From contig NC_061794.1 of NCBI RefSeq assembly GCF_021462225.1, forward strand, positions 16,385,784-16,449,783: a stretch of 64,000 nt of DNA, given 5' to 3'. The translations under genes and the position numbers were made by a program. This document shows positions 34,559-46,709 of the stretch, piece by piece. Source of the DNA: Girardinichthys multiradiatus (Eukaryota; Chordata; Actinopteri; Cyprinodontiformes; Goodeidae). A model generated the notes under the pieces. It searched no databases. It was given only the letters and a program-made list of their open reading frames with translations, and was not told the DNA's origin. Each line of letters begins with the position of its first letter. Position 1 is the first letter of the stretch.

Positions 34559-36122
34559 ATGCGTGGTGCAATAGACAGTGTAGCCCCCCTGAAAAAGAAA
34601 GTAATTATCCACAGGAGACTGGCTTCCTGTTTCAAATCAGGGCTGCATACTTTAAAGCACAGTGTTAGAAAATTGGAGAGAAAATGGCGCTCTACATACC
34701 TAGAGGGTTACTTAATTTGGAAAAATAGCCTACTGTTGTATAAAAAGACACTTCGCCAAGCTAGAGCAGCTTATTTCTCATTAATAGAAAAGAATAAGAA
34801 TAATCATAGGTTTCTCTTTAGTACAGTTGCTAAACTTACACAAAGTCATAGCTCTGTTGAGCCATCCATTCCCTTAACTCTCAGCAGTCATGACTTTATG
34901 GGATTCTTTTTAAATAAGATTGATTCTATTAAAAATAAAATCATTGGCATACTCCTAAACATGATTATTTCAACCTCAGTAAGTGAGGCAGCATTGGAGG
35001 TAACTGTAGAAACAGATCTGTGTTTGGACGGTTTTGATCCTGTGGAGCCTTCTGAGTTATCAAAAATATTAGCTTCATCTAAACCTTCAACTTGTATGTT
35101 AGACCCAATCCCAACCAAATTATTTAAGGAAGTGTTCCCTTCAGGGCTCATCAGTGCTGCAACTGATACAGTCGGACACAATATTCTCTTAGAATGCTAT
35201 GCTGATGATACCCAGCTGTACTTATCCATAAATCCTGATGAGTCCAACCAGTTAGACAGACTACAAGCATGTCTTGAAGACATAAAAACTTGGATGACTC
35301 AAAATTTTCTGCTTCTTAATTCAGACAAGACAGAAGTTGTCGTCTTTGGACCAGAATCTTGAAAAAAGAAAATGCTTAGTCAATCAATTCATGTGGATGG
35401 CATTAAATTGACCTCCGTTAATAAAGTAAGAAACCTTGGTGTTATTTTTAACCAGGACATGTCAGTTGAATCCCATATTAAACAGGTTTCTAGGATTTCC
35501 TTCTTTCATCTCCAGAACATTGCCAAAATTACAAATATCCTGTCCAGGAGTGACGCTGAAAAACTAGTCCATGCATTTGTTACTTAAAGGCTGGACTATT
35601 GTAATTCTTTACTATCAGGATGTCCACAAAATGCAGTTAAAAGCCTTCAGCCTACAAAAACAAAACCAAAGAGCAAAGTGTACCGGAGTCAAATTCCTTG
35701 TTTGTATGTACGAACTTGGCAATAAAGCTGATTCTGATTCTGATTCAAAATGCTGCTGCAAGAGTTCTGATGAAAATTAAAAAGAGAGATCATATTTCTC
35801 CTATTTTTCCCTTCATTGGCTCCCTGTTAAATTTAGAATAGAATTTAAAATTCTCCTCCTCACATATAAAGCCCTTAATGATCTAGCTCCATCATACATC
35901 AGAGATCTGATTGCTCCATATGTTCCTAACAGAGCACTACGTTCTCAGACTGTAGGTTTACTGGTGGTTCCTAGAGTCTCTAGAAGTAGAATGGGAGGCA
36001 GATCCTTTAGTTATCAGGCTCCTCTCCTGTGGAACCAGCTCCCAGCTTTAGTCCGTGAGGCAGACACCCTGTCTACTTTTAAGACTAGGCTTAAAACTTT
36101 CCTTTTTGATAAAGATTATAGT
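34559..36122 (+). pseudogene. L2 ORF2 remnant (reverse transcriptase)
   Basis: The open part 34559-35362 reads SVAPLKKKV, LERKWRST, NHRFLFSTVAKL, then DPIPTKLFKEVFPSG. It passes directly to LLECYADDTQLYLS, so several hundred codons, including the first catalytic Asp region, are missing. The YADD box is intact. Stops lie at 35360 (TGA) and 35585 (TAA) in the same frame. Beyond these the conserved C-terminal text continues (RLDYCN, then SLHWLPVKFRIEFKILLLTY, LLWNQLPALVREADTLSTFK, FLFDKDYS). It is interrupted by a nested insertion at 35653-35745. Confidence 0.85.
35653..35745 (+). mobile_element. LINE 3' end nested in the L2 pseudogene
   Basis: A sequence containing AAATTCCTTGTTTGTATGTA, CTTGGCAATAAAGC and three TGATTC units interrupts the L2 frame between its SLQ and QNAAARVL motifs. 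AATAAAG plus a tandem GATTCT tail is the 3' end of a different fish LINE. Short CAAAA words on both sides may be the target duplication. It inserted after the L2 copy was in place. Confidence 0.7.
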
Positions 36123-37049
36123 TAGAGTGGCTTAGGCTATCCTGAGCTATTGCTGTAGTTATGCTGCTATAGGCTTAGGCTGATGGAGGACATAATGATA
36201 ACTTTCACTCTGTCTGCTACATTTTCATCCTACTTTATTTCAGCTTTTAACCCTATGTTCTCACTCTGTTTTTTTCTATTTCTAGAAACTATCTGATCTG
36301 GCTCTGTGTTTAGCTGTGGCACCTTATACAGATGATACACTTGGCCCTGTCTTTCAGTATTTAACCCTGTCTCGCTCCTAGACAGAGCTACTGGCTGAGC
36401 TTCTACTGTGACTAATTGTATGTGCTCTCTTTCATACTCTAGACTGGAAAGTTGTCTTTCTCTTCTAGATGAAGTCTCTAAATGAGCTATAACCTTTAAT
36501 GTTTCACTTTTCCTTCCCATAGAAAGTACCACTGGATCAGTGCTTCTGTGTTCTTTTTCTTTCTCTGCTCTGTTCTCTCAAAACCCTAGTCAGTATGGCA
36601 GATGGCCACTTACACTGAGCCTGGTTCTGCTGGAAGTTTCCTCCTGTTAAAAGGAAGTTTTCCTTTCCACTGTCACTACATTCATGCTCAGTATGAGGGA
36701 TTGCTGCAAATCAATCCAAGCGTCTGTCCAATGCTGCTTCATGCTCATCCAGGAGGCGTAAATGCTGCAAGTCACTGACTCGATGCAATCTTCTGGGTTT
36801 CCTTAGACAGAAACATATTTTAACCAATTAGAACAATAAACTGAATCCGACTGCACTGTTTGATGATTAGGTTTAATTGGAATATATGTACCTGACTTAA
36901 AATATGTATGATTCGATTGAATTGACTTTGTAAAGTGCCTTGAGACAACTTGTTGTGCTATATATATATAAAACTGAATAGAATAGAATAGAATAGAATA
37001 GAATCTTCTATACCTATCTCTGGTACCTACCTTGTCTGGTACCTATCTC

Positions 37050-37140
37050 GAACAGTCATTGCGTGAGAGGCAAGGTACATCCTTGCCAGGTTGCCAGTCC
37101 ATCACAGGCCAACACAGACACACACAGGACAGACAACCAC
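37050..37140 (-). mobile_element. V-SINE-like core fragment
   Basis: CAGGTTGCCAGTCCATCACA is identical to the core block in the minus-strand SINE at 5521-5856, and ACACACAGGACAGACAACCA follows. Only the core third is recognisable. It directly follows the L2 end. Confidence 0.6.
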
Positions 37141-37960
37141 GTCTTAATGGTGTTAAAGTGAGGTTACTAGATTTGGCAATATTCATCTTTTCTGTTGCTG
37201 TTAGGGTTATACAGCCAGGAGAGCACAGCTGATTCCACTCTGCTCTTAATGAGCAGAGTAATAAGCTGGGAGAGGAGCTGGTTTCATTTCCAGTTTGCCA
37301 TTTGGCAGCATTTTTGTTGCATGAGTTTAGTGTAGGCTTGGCGAATGGTTAGCTTGCCCAGTGCTTTGAGTGTTGAAGTGAAGGCTGGTTCCTACACAGA
37401 AGTTGTTTAAGTTGTAGGAAATCTAGTCCTGGCTTCTCTGGTTTGGTTTGTGGCTGAGCGGCTCAGCTCTGGAACTGGAAGAGAACGTTTAAGAACGTTA
37501 CCTTTTCATTTGCCATTTGCTGGAGGTTGGTTTTTTTAGAGCCTAGTTTCTAAGTTATGAACTGTATCAATAAGACACAGTCACATGCATCCAAACACAT
37601 CAGAGTATGTTAGACTGCTGTTGTGTGATGTGTTGTTGTGTGCCTGCATTTCATGGTAACCATTTGGAAATAAGCTGGGAAAATTGAGAGTGAATGTCTT
37701 GCATGAACTTCTGATTTTGTGCTCGGGTGAGCATGGCTGTGATGGAAACATTTTTTGTGAGTGTGCTGGAAAAAGCTTTGGATGTTTTTGGATGCACAAA
37801 TAGCTGCACAACAGTACACAGTGGTTAGCTTTTCTTCTTCTAGCGGAGTTAAAACGCCCTGAACAACACATGAACAGCCGGGCGTCTACACATGGCGGCA
37901 TCATTTGAGTCACAGTTATCTCGTCACCCTCTCTTTGCTATGAACCTATTTGACCCGGCA
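37141..37960. other. Anonymous DNA, no gene seen
   Basis: Minus-strand frames at 37581-37913 and 37610-37819 overlap and lack any resemblance. Nothing else noted. Confidence 0.45.
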
Positions 37961-37962
37961 GC

Positions 37963-37990
<28 letters not shown>
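37961..37990 (+). repeat. (CA)n microsatellite 1
   Basis: About 14 CA units. A second, shorter run follows 110 bases downstream. Confidence 0.95.
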
Positions 37991-37993
<3 letters not shown>

Positions 37994-38095
37994 CTAAGCA
38001 AACAAAACACACAGAGTGCAACACACATTAGATGCAAACATGTATTCCCAACAGGAGGCAAAAAAGATGAAACAATGCACCATCTCATTCTGGTC

Positions 38096-38119
38096 CACAC
38101 ACACACACACACACACACC
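38096..38119 (+). repeat. (CA)n microsatellite 2
   Basis: About 11 to 12 CA units in the same orientation as the preceding run. The stretch to 38260 stays CA/GT-rich. Confidence 0.93.
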
Positions 38120-39429
38120 TCTTTTCTTACCTCCTGAAGTGTAGACATTCACACCCCTCTGTGACTCTGACAACACCACACATCTTTTATCACACACTAA
38201 CACACACAAACACAAATAATGACCTGTGTGCATGTATGTGTTTGTGTGTGTGCAAATAGCGTGCACATTCCTGGAGCCGGTGACCCGGGCTCTGTGTGTA
38301 ACCATGGCAACCACAGTTTCACCATGGAGACGACCGTTACTCCCTCCTCCACCCATGCTCCCTACTCTTCTTCCCCACCCTGTTGTTCCTTCTCGGTTTT
38401 CTATCCATGCACCAGTGGCACCAGTTGGTTGCCAAAATGAGAGCCAGGTGGGCTCTTCATCATTCTGAAGAGTCACTTTCTGTTTTCCCCCCTTTCTCTT
38501 TTTTGTTTTGCCCCACCCAACCCTCCGCTTGTTTTTTATTATGCTACACCTTTTGGGTTTTTTGTTGGTGATTTGATTTTATAGATATCAGTCACCAACA
38601 TCATGTATCAGTCACCCCCAGTTAAAGAAAACTGGTGATATTGTTTGTAATCCTTTTCTTATCTTTTTGTTTTTTCCAAGAATCAACTGGTCCTATTAAT
38701 GAGTAGAACCTGAGTGATTGCAGCCAGCTTGCTATAAGCTGCTTCATATACACTGGACTCCTGATTTTAATTGTCAAATGAATGATTAAACCTTATACCC
38801 ACAGTCATGATTAATTAACAGCAGCCTACTCTGCAAAACATTTAAACTACCCATTTTTAACTGTCTTCTGAAAGTGGTTGTGACCTTTTCAGGATTACTT
38901 AAGGTATTTTACGTTTTTTTAGGTGACTATGGTTGTTTTTTCACCAAATTTTAATTCCTTCGTTGCCCATGAAAATGACAACATTGTGCATTGTTCTTAA
39001 AAAAAGAAGAAAGTGGACAAGTGGAGGACTAAAATGGAAGGGGGTAGGTTCAAATATGTTTATACTTCTGCCTACCTCCTTTTCAAACAAATGGTCATGT
39101 AAATATGTATCATGGTGTATGAATGTGAATATGTTTGAAATAAACAAACAAACAACGTGGTAGGTTCTGAACGAAAAGATATATTGAGTATTTAAACAGT
39201 ATATGAAAGTCTTACAGACAAAGGAAATAAATCCAGCTAATGCCTGCTACTGGGCCTGAGAGGTGTCATCCTTAAGCTAATTGCCAACAGTTTGCCCTGT
39301 TTTCAGTTAGCAGCTCTTTTGGAATCACCTTTTTTTTCAGACCGTTATGCAGCCAATCCAGGATTAGATTTGAAAAGGGTACGAAATATTTCTATCACCA
39401 TCAGGCTCTGACCAGATATTAATGATTTA
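38120..39429. other. Anonymous DNA, no gene seen
   Basis: The overlapping small frames at 38219-38571 come from CA- and pyrimidine-rich sequence. No family resemblance. Confidence 0.45.
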
Positions 39430-39447
39430 TAGTAGAAGCCAGGGAAA

Positions 39448-39527
39448 CTTAATATGAGCTATAACAACATTTAATTTCCCTTTGGGATTAATAAAGTATT
39501 TTTGAATTTGAATTGAATTGAATTTGA
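39448..39527 (+). mobile_element. LINE 3' end, about 70 bp
   Basis: ATATGAGCTATAACAACATT and TTGGGATTAATAAAGTATTT, followed by GAATTTGAATTG units, match the last 70 bases of the LINE at 43151-46402. It is an extremely 5'-truncated copy of that family. Confidence 0.75.
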
Positions 39528-39589
39528 GGGAGCTATAAAATTGGATTTTACTATTTTAAAACAAAGACAACTTTAATATTTTAAACTGG

Positions 39590-40012
39590 TTCTAGCATCT
39601 TAGATTAACGATCAGCACAGTTGGCGTGGCTACCATGATAAAAACTACAGTCTCCATGTGTATTCCCTACAGAATGTAGCGTTAAATGTCAAAACTCTTA
39701 GAGTTCCAAAATACTGCAAATCCAGCAACTCAATGACAAGCAGAAATCTCTAAAAGACAAAACAGAGCAACATTGCAGCAATCTCCTCAGCCTTCCTATT
39801 ATCTGCCTAATGTCTTGCTCTCTCTTGCTCTCTCACAGCCTGCTTGAACCAAAGACATATCACATGTCATAGAAATTATCCTTTTGAATAGCTTCATTCT
39901 TTTCTGTGCTTCCTCTGACTTTATTTTTAAAATCACTGATTCGGGAAAAAGCTAAGTTTAAGTTTTCTTCCCACTGTCACGGCATCCACATTGTAGCATG
40001 TTGCTGTTACTA
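39590..40012 (+). repeat. Dispersed repeat, family C, copy 2
   Basis: Partner of 30720-31035. Shared words are GCATCTTAGATTA, GCACAGTTGGC, ACTACAGTCTCCATGTGTAT, GCCTAATGTCTTG, TGCTTCCTCTGACTTTATTT and CACTGTCACGGCATCC (GTTGTGGCATCC in copy 1). This copy is about 100 bases longer in the middle. Confidence 0.5.
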
Positions 40013-41631
40013 TGAGCTGCCAGCTATTTGGTATGGTGCAATCACTGATCAGAATAACATCAGACTTTTGACTAGTCATGATTTTGACTTTTGACCCATT
40101 AGAACCGATCAAATCTGCTGATTTTGGTCACCAACCAATTTTTCAGTGAACATTTAAAATAAATTGTAATACATTGTGGCTTAGTGACAGGCTGCTGGGA
40201 ACAAAGGGCCTAAAGATCTCATTTTAATTAATTTTGCCAGGTGTTATGTTATATGTAGACAACACATAGATTTATCCCTTAAATTTGGGAGTCTTTTGTA
40301 CCTGAATCATTCAGGTGAAGTACAGGTACAGGGTAAATATTTACAAAAAAATATCAGTCATAGCCAAAACAATAATTGAGACTAATCAAGACCAGTTTTG
40401 AAGATAAAACCTTGCAAGAAAAATATGAAGAAATGAGGGAGTCCATTGATCAAGAGCTATTATCTTGCAACTTTTAGATACATCCCTTATACAAGTCACA
40501 TGAATCAAATGAATGGCTCATTATCAGGTCTCTGCAGAGCTAAATAACCTGCCGATGAGGGAATTTAAACCATAGTAGTTGATAGTAGGTTTCAAGTACT
40601 GGACTCAGGCACCCCTGACTAAGGACATTTGCGCAAAACTGTATGAAGGACATTAGTCAACAGTTTCAGATATTGAGCCAGCTACCTCACCCCACTGTGC
40701 ATGTTGTAATGCTCTTTATATCTGAGGATATAAAGAGGAGAATAAAGTGGGAAATAAAGTGGAGACATTTTTAACCATCACCAGCTCCAGTCTTACATTA
40801 ATCAGCAGGGGAAAAGATGCAGATAGTAGCACTTAACTAATCGGTGTGGCATTGTTTATGGGCAGATGTGTCATTCTTTAAAAAATAAAGAGCAAATTTG
40901 TGCAGGAGAATTTTGCACTTGGGTTTAATGAAGGCCAAAGCATTTAATAGTTAACAAATATACACATAAAAAACAATCAACCTTCAAAAACGTATGGAAA
41001 CTGTATAGTACGTTAAGAAAGGTTTGAATGTGTCTCTTGCTTTTGTCATTTTTGAATGAATTCAAATTGAATGTATTTTATATAACTGACAGAAAGTTTA
41101 GTTTAAGACAATTTTATTAGAGAAATTAGATTATCAATAGCTAGCCGAGATGTCATGGCACCAGATCTCACTTTAAGATTAAAACGGCACAATATTGTGT
41201 CGCAAAGTGCTCTCTAGTTGCTGTCAGCAAGCAACCTTATCTGGTGAAGTGAGTTATAATTTTTAGCCCTAGATATGAGAGGGCTGCTTGAAGTTTGGTG
41301 TCCTGTTGAGGTGGTGAACCTGGTTCATTTTATGGATTCTGATTCATGGGATGAGCTGTTTTGTATTCAGGAAACAACAATGTGCTAGTTTGTCATTTGT
41401 TTACTTGGAAGATAAGAATAGAAGAACTGAAAAGACAAATTGTTTATTATCCAGCAAATCAATGCAGGATTTTGTCCAAGAGATACACTAGGATGAGCAA
41501 ATAGCAGCTAGCTTCACACTTTATTTTCTCTAAAAAAAAAGGCACCTTCGTTATTTTTCTACTTCTTCGGCTTCTAATCTGACTCATGGTTTTCTTCATT
41601 TATTGTGTGAACACAGCACTTTTTCAATTAA
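40013..41631. other. Anonymous AT-rich DNA
   Basis: No gene recognised. Confidence 0.45.
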
Positions 41632-41735
41632 ATTAAATTTAAAATACTTTATTAATCCCAAAGGGAAATTAAATGTTGTTATAGCTCATATTATGTAGAT
41701 TTCTTCAAAGAGCCGTTGTAGATGCTGAAAACTGA
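41632..41735 (-). mobile_element. LINE 3' end, about 105 bp
   Basis: On the minus strand it matches the end of the LINE at 43151-46402. AGCATCTACAACGGCTCTTT is identical to 46299-46318, and an AACATTTAATTTCCCTTTGG block with AATAAAGTATTTTAAATT follows. It is a short 5'-truncated copy, in opposite orientation to the long element 1.4 kb away. Confidence 0.8.
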
Positions 41736-43150
41736 GGGTTGTATTGTTGCTGGCTGTGTGCAAAGTCATAGTAAGTGAACTCTGTGTTCTGAATCATCTA
41801 AGCCAGCTTTGTGTCCAGTGAGTTAGCTAACCAGGGTCAACCAACCGATTCTACCGAGTCAGCAGTATTATCAGTGAATCTGTGATGTTGTCTGGTGAGT
41901 TCCTAACTTGTGTAAATTAACCTAATTAAGTTAATAAACAGAATCTGCCATGTTTCTAGTGATTCCGCTGTCTGTATGTGTGTCGCTTAATCACCTTTTG
42001 TACTCAACATCAACCAGCATTAGAGCTCCTTTGGATAACTCAGACTTGTGAGCACTGATTCAGTGTGAAAATTTAAATTATTAATCCCAGTGATTCAGAA
42101 ACTTTTTCTACTATTCTAAAGTAGTAAAAGAATTAGGTCCGGAGTTGCGTAGTTGTTTACTATCATTCCAGCCAGGACATATTAAATGTTTGGGTTTTGC
42201 TAAATAGGAATCACTTGGGGTCTGTGCATTATCGTATTTATTGTGGCCAAGATGCCAAAGAAAACAAAATATGTTGCAAAATCTTTTGAACAATGCAAGT
42301 AACTGGATCTTTTATTCTGTTTGGTGTGTCCAAACAGTACGTACAATAAGAAACTGTGCTGGAAAAAAAGGACCTCCATCATGATGACAAATATTAGGAA
42401 CATTACCAAAGGGCATTGTGGGGATCTCTTAAGTTACTATTTTGCCCATCCACGTACCCAGCCAGTTCACCCACACAGCTGTCACTACTTGTCGAGTCAG
42501 TACTTCTTTGCTTCTGCACATTAATGTGACTGATCCGAGTTTTGTGGGAGGTAATGTCTGACCTTCACTCAGCAGCTTTAGACAGGATGTCCTGCAGGTC
42601 TGTTACAGCACACACAGGGCTGGCTGGCTCATCCTCGTATAGTTATCCTCAGCAAGTCTTAAATAAATGGGAAGTAAGAGTAGTCTTTCCTCGGCTGTCT
42701 CCCAAATTGAATTTAGTAAGAGGAGTGATGAACTGCTTCTTTTTTGTGTGCTGCAGAGGTGAACACCGTCTTTCCTCACCTGCTGTTCGCTGCACTTTCA
42801 AAAAGTCAATTTTTGTGAAATTTATAAAGGCAGGCTCGTCTTAAGAGTGATGACCGTGGATCTCTGAAATCTTATTAGGACTGCTGAATGGATTTTGCAG
42901 TCCTCTGGGTCACAAAACCCACCACTTATAAAAGAGAGAAGAACAACAATAACCAAAAACCTTCAAATGAGAAATTGTCCCAACTGGTTACATTGCTTCA
43001 CATACAGACTTAGGTTTGTGCTTTTTAAAATTTAGCTAAGAAGTGTTGAAACACCATTTTGCCTGCATACCAATCAGCTTCATAGACACATGCTGGGTTG
43101 ATATCTACTGACACTGACAGATACCTCACACATGATGGTGTGATGGAGAA
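41736..43150. other. Anonymous DNA, no gene seen
   Basis: Frames at 42321-42524, 42542-42844 and the minus-strand frames at 42111-42409 show no family resemblance. Confidence 0.42.
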
Positions 43151-46100
43151 ATGACAATGTTTCAAAAAGTGAACAAGCCTTGTACGTATTTCTTAGTTCT
43201 AGAATTGCGCCGCTCAAGGTGGGAGCAGGTTGGAGTAGCTCTGTTACTTTTGATTCTGATTGATTCTTTTTTGGGAACTCTTCGTCTTGTGATGGATACA
43301 GTTGATTTTGTTTGGACGACTGTCCTCTCCGGTGTCGGATGCTGTGCAGCTTGGAGGATTTTCCTGATATTTTTCTACTTTTGGACATTTGTTATGATGC
43401 ATTGCCATGGCAACGGGGTTGTTTCTTACAACCGGGAGCAGCTGATTAATATCTCAAAAGCTCAAATAATACTTCAGCTACAACCCCAAATCCCTGATGA
43501 GTTGAAAAGGAGACACCATAGATGCAGAGCAGGAGCTAAGAGAAAAGAGAGAAAGAGGAAGTTAAAACCATCTCTTCTATCGATTATGATGGGCAATGTG
43601 AGATCGTTGGGAAACATGTTGGATGAACTCCAATCCCTACAAAGGACCCACCCAGAGTACTGGGAATGCAGTATTATGTGTTTTACTGAGACATGGCTGC
43701 AGGATCATATCCCCGACTCCAGTGTCTCTCTGCCTGGCTTTTTAACCATACGAGCAGACAGAGATTTAAAGAGGAGCGGCAAATGTAAAGGAGGTGGACT
43801 AGCAGTTCTTTTGAACAACAGATGAACAACATGTCCTGTCATCCAGGACATGTTACTGAGAAGTGTTGTCTTTGCAGTCCAGATATTGAACTGTTAGCAG
43901 TACGTTTTCGTCCATACTATTTACCCAGAGAGTTCACCAGTGTTATTTTGGCAACAGTATACATTCCACCTTTTGCTATTGCCGACACTGCATGTGATGC
44001 CATCACCTCAGTTGTTGCTAAGCTACAGACACAAAACCCCAATGATCCTGTGGCAATTTCTCGTGATTTTAACCACGCTTCACTCTCTGCTACAATTCCA
44101 ACGTTTCAACAGCTTGTCAGCTGCTCTACCAGAGAAAACAAAACGTTGGATTTGTTTTATGCAAATGTCAGGGACTCATACATCTCTACAGAAAGACCTC
44201 CTCTAGGCCAATCAGATCACAATCTTGTTTTTCTCTGCTCGAAATATAAGCCCCTTGTTCAGAGACAACCTGTAATAAAGAAGAAAATGGTCACAGGAAG
44301 CTGAAGAAGCCCTGAGAGGTTGCTTTGAGGCTACAGACTGCCAGCCACATGGAGAGGACATCAATGCCATGACTGAGTGTGTAACCGACTATATAAACTT
44401 CTGTGTGGATAACACCATCCCCACCAGAACAGTTAGATGCTTCCCCAATAACAAACACTGGATTACCAGTGACCCGAAGGACCTGCTTAACAAGAAAAAA
44501 AGAGCATTCAGAGGGAGACAGAGAATTGTTGAAGAGTATACAGAATCAACTTAAAGTCAAGATGAGAGACTGCAAGGAGGTGTACAAGAGGAAGCTGGAG
44601 AGCAAGCTCCAGCAAAACAATATCAGAGATGTGTGGTCAGGGATGAAGAAGATCACAGGCTTCAAGCAGAAGGATGGTCAGACCAATGGAGGTCTGGACA
44701 GAGCCAATGAACTGAACACATTCATCAATAGGTTCAGTTCAAACACAAGCTCAGCATCCTTATTTCCTGCTCACAACTAAACAAACATTCCACCTTCCTT
44801 TGACCCACAGCTGTTCAGTAACACCTCAAATATTTTATCTTTCACTTCAGCCATAGACTCTTCTGATTCTACATGTTTACCTTCAACCATATCAGAAGAT
44901 GCTGATGCTCCCGTTGCCTCCCCCTTCCACCTGTGTGTCTCAAGAAGTGAGGTGAAGATGCAACTGGAGAGACTGAATTGGAATAAGACTGCAGGTCCAG
45001 ATGGTGTCAGCCCTAGAGTCCTGAAGGGCTGTGCAGAGCAGCTCTGTGGGATTCTGCAGCACCTCTTCAACCTTAGCCTGGCCCAGAAGAAGGTTCCGGT
45101 GTTGTGGAAGACCTCCTGTCTTGTTCCGGTGCCAAAGAAAACTCACCCATCAGTCCTCAGTGACTATGGACCTGTTGCCCTGACATCCCATATCATGAAG
45201 GTCCTAGAGAGACTCCTGTTGGCCCACCTGAGTAAGCAGACAATGAACCATCAGGACCCCCTTCAGTTTGCTTATCACTGTGGAGTTGGAGTTGAAGATG
45301 CCAACATACACCTGCTTCAACAAACCCACTGTCATCTGGACAAAGCCAGCAGCACGGTGAGGATCATGTTCTTTGATTTCTCCAGTGCATTTAACACAAT
45401 TCAAACTGATTTGCTTAATCAGAAACTCCAAAAGACTCAGGTGGAGGCCTCAGCAATCTCCTGGATCAAAGACTACCTGACAAACAGACCACAGTTTGTG
45501 AGACTGAAGGTTTGTGAGTCTAACCAGGTAGTCAGCACCACAGGAGCACCACAGAGGACTGTACTCTCACCATTCCTTTTCACTCTGTACACCTCAGACT
45601 TCCAGTACAAGACAGACTCCTGTCATCTGCAGAAATACTCAGAGGATTCTGCAGTCGTTGGGTGGATCAGAGATGGACTAGAAGATGAGTACAGGGAGCT
45701 GGTGGACCGCTTTGTGGCATGGTGTGGAATCAATCATCTCATCTTGAACGTGACTAAAACAAAGGAGATGATTGTAGATTTTAAGAGAAACAGGAATAAG
45801 TCAAAAACTATTTCCATCAAGGGGGAAGAGGTGGAGGTGGTTTAGGAGTATAAATACCTCGGTGTTCACCTGGACAACAGACTAGAGTGGAGATGCAACT
45901 ATGAAGCCATCTACAAGAAGGGACAGAGCAGACTGTACTTCTTGAGGAAGCTTAGGTCTTTCAGTGTTTGCAGCAAGATGCTGCATATCTTCTATAAGTC
46001 TGTTGTGGAGAGTGTGATCTCTTCTGCCATCATCTCCTGGGGTAGCAGCATCAGAGCCAGGGACTTAAAAAAGCTCAACAAGCTGTTAAAGAAGGCTGGC

Positions 46101-46256
46101 TCTGTTCTGGGGACTCTAGAACCTCTGGAGACCATTGTGCAAACAAGGATTCTTCATAAAATGAAGAACATTATGGAGAACCCTGAGCATCCTCTTCATG
46201 AGACTGTCCTACAACAACAGTGTCTTCAGTCAGAGCCTTCTTTAGATGTGCTGTAA
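43151..46256 (+). pseudogene. LINE ORF2: endonuclease-reverse transcriptase, frameshifted
   Basis: Pieces in order: NVRSLGN and MCFTETWLQDHIPDSS (endonuclease start, to 43825); SPDIELLAVRFRPYYLPREF, DFNHASLSATIPTF and LGQSDHNLVFL (endonuclease end, 43822-44304); and NKTAGPDGVSPRVLKGCAE, FFDFSSAFNTIQ and GAPQRTVLSP (reverse transcriptase, 44952-45845). Frames change near 43820, 44290 and 44430-44525 and again near 46225. Stops lie at 44778 (TAA) and 45843 (TAG). Text continues after the second with EYKYLGVHLDNRLEWR. The catalytic box reads YSEDSAVV, with Glu (GAG, 45642-45644) at the first Asp position. It is inactive. Confidence 0.87.
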
Positions 46257-46402
46257 GACAGACCTCTACAGGAGATCCTTTCTGCCCACAGCCATCAGCA
46301 TCTACAACGGCTCTTTGAAGAAACCTACATAATGAGCTACAACAACATTTAATTTCCTTTTGGGATTAATAAAGTATTTTTGAATTTAATTGAATTGTAT
46401 TG
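43151..46402 (+). mobile_element. Rex/CR1-like LINE, long decayed copy
   Basis: A non-LTR retrotransposon with endonuclease and reverse transcriptase parts in order. It ends in TTTTGGGATTAATAAAGTAT and TGAATTTAATTGAATTG repeats. Its 3' terminus recurs at 39448-39527 and 41632-41735. The 5' limit is uncertain: 43151 is the first base of the frame that enters the endonuclease. Clade placement (Rex1/Babar or CR1-like) is by resemblance of motifs and tail, not by alignment. Confidence 0.85.
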
Positions 46403-46709
46403 GGGTGGATCAGCAGTTCAAGGCCAGGACTGTCATGACAACACCACAAGTCTGATTGTCCTCTACTTATTTTGTTACATCACATACATCTGTTTATATT
46501 TTTTTTCCTTATTGTCCCTTTGCCTCATATTATTGGCCTTAAGCTGCATTAAAACACTGCTAAATTGCTTTTTTTTGGCAACATTATTGTTGAAAGTTAA
46601 TAGAAGATACACTGCGAACAAAAAATGACTGATCATCAATATTGTATTATTATTTACAACTTAGAGAATTTTGAGAGCAAGAACAGCAACAATATATTTA
46701 TTTACAGGG
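46403..46709. other. Spacer, no gene seen
   Basis: The frame 46380-46628 starts in the LINE tail and is hydrophobic by base composition only. Confidence 0.5.

Larger units (their letters stand above)
34225..37003 (+). mobile_element. L2-type LINE, truncated and internally deleted
   Basis: A decayed non-LTR retrotransposon. It begins inside the endonuclease domain (LDLVLTYGIE near 34259), then has the linker and reverse transcriptase parts. It loses the middle of the reverse transcriptase and resumes at YADDTQLYL. It runs through the C-terminal ORF2 region and a long 3' untranslated part, and ends in GTGCCTTGAGACAACTTGTT, TATATAAAACTG and GAATA repeats. A second copy of the 3' untranslated part is at 50884-51757. 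Not capable of retrotransposition. Confidence 0.85.

Noticed and set aside
37961..38119. CRISPR-like array
   Set aside because: The two repeats are (CA)n microsatellites with no regular spacers. No array of direct repeats with unique spacers exists in this window.
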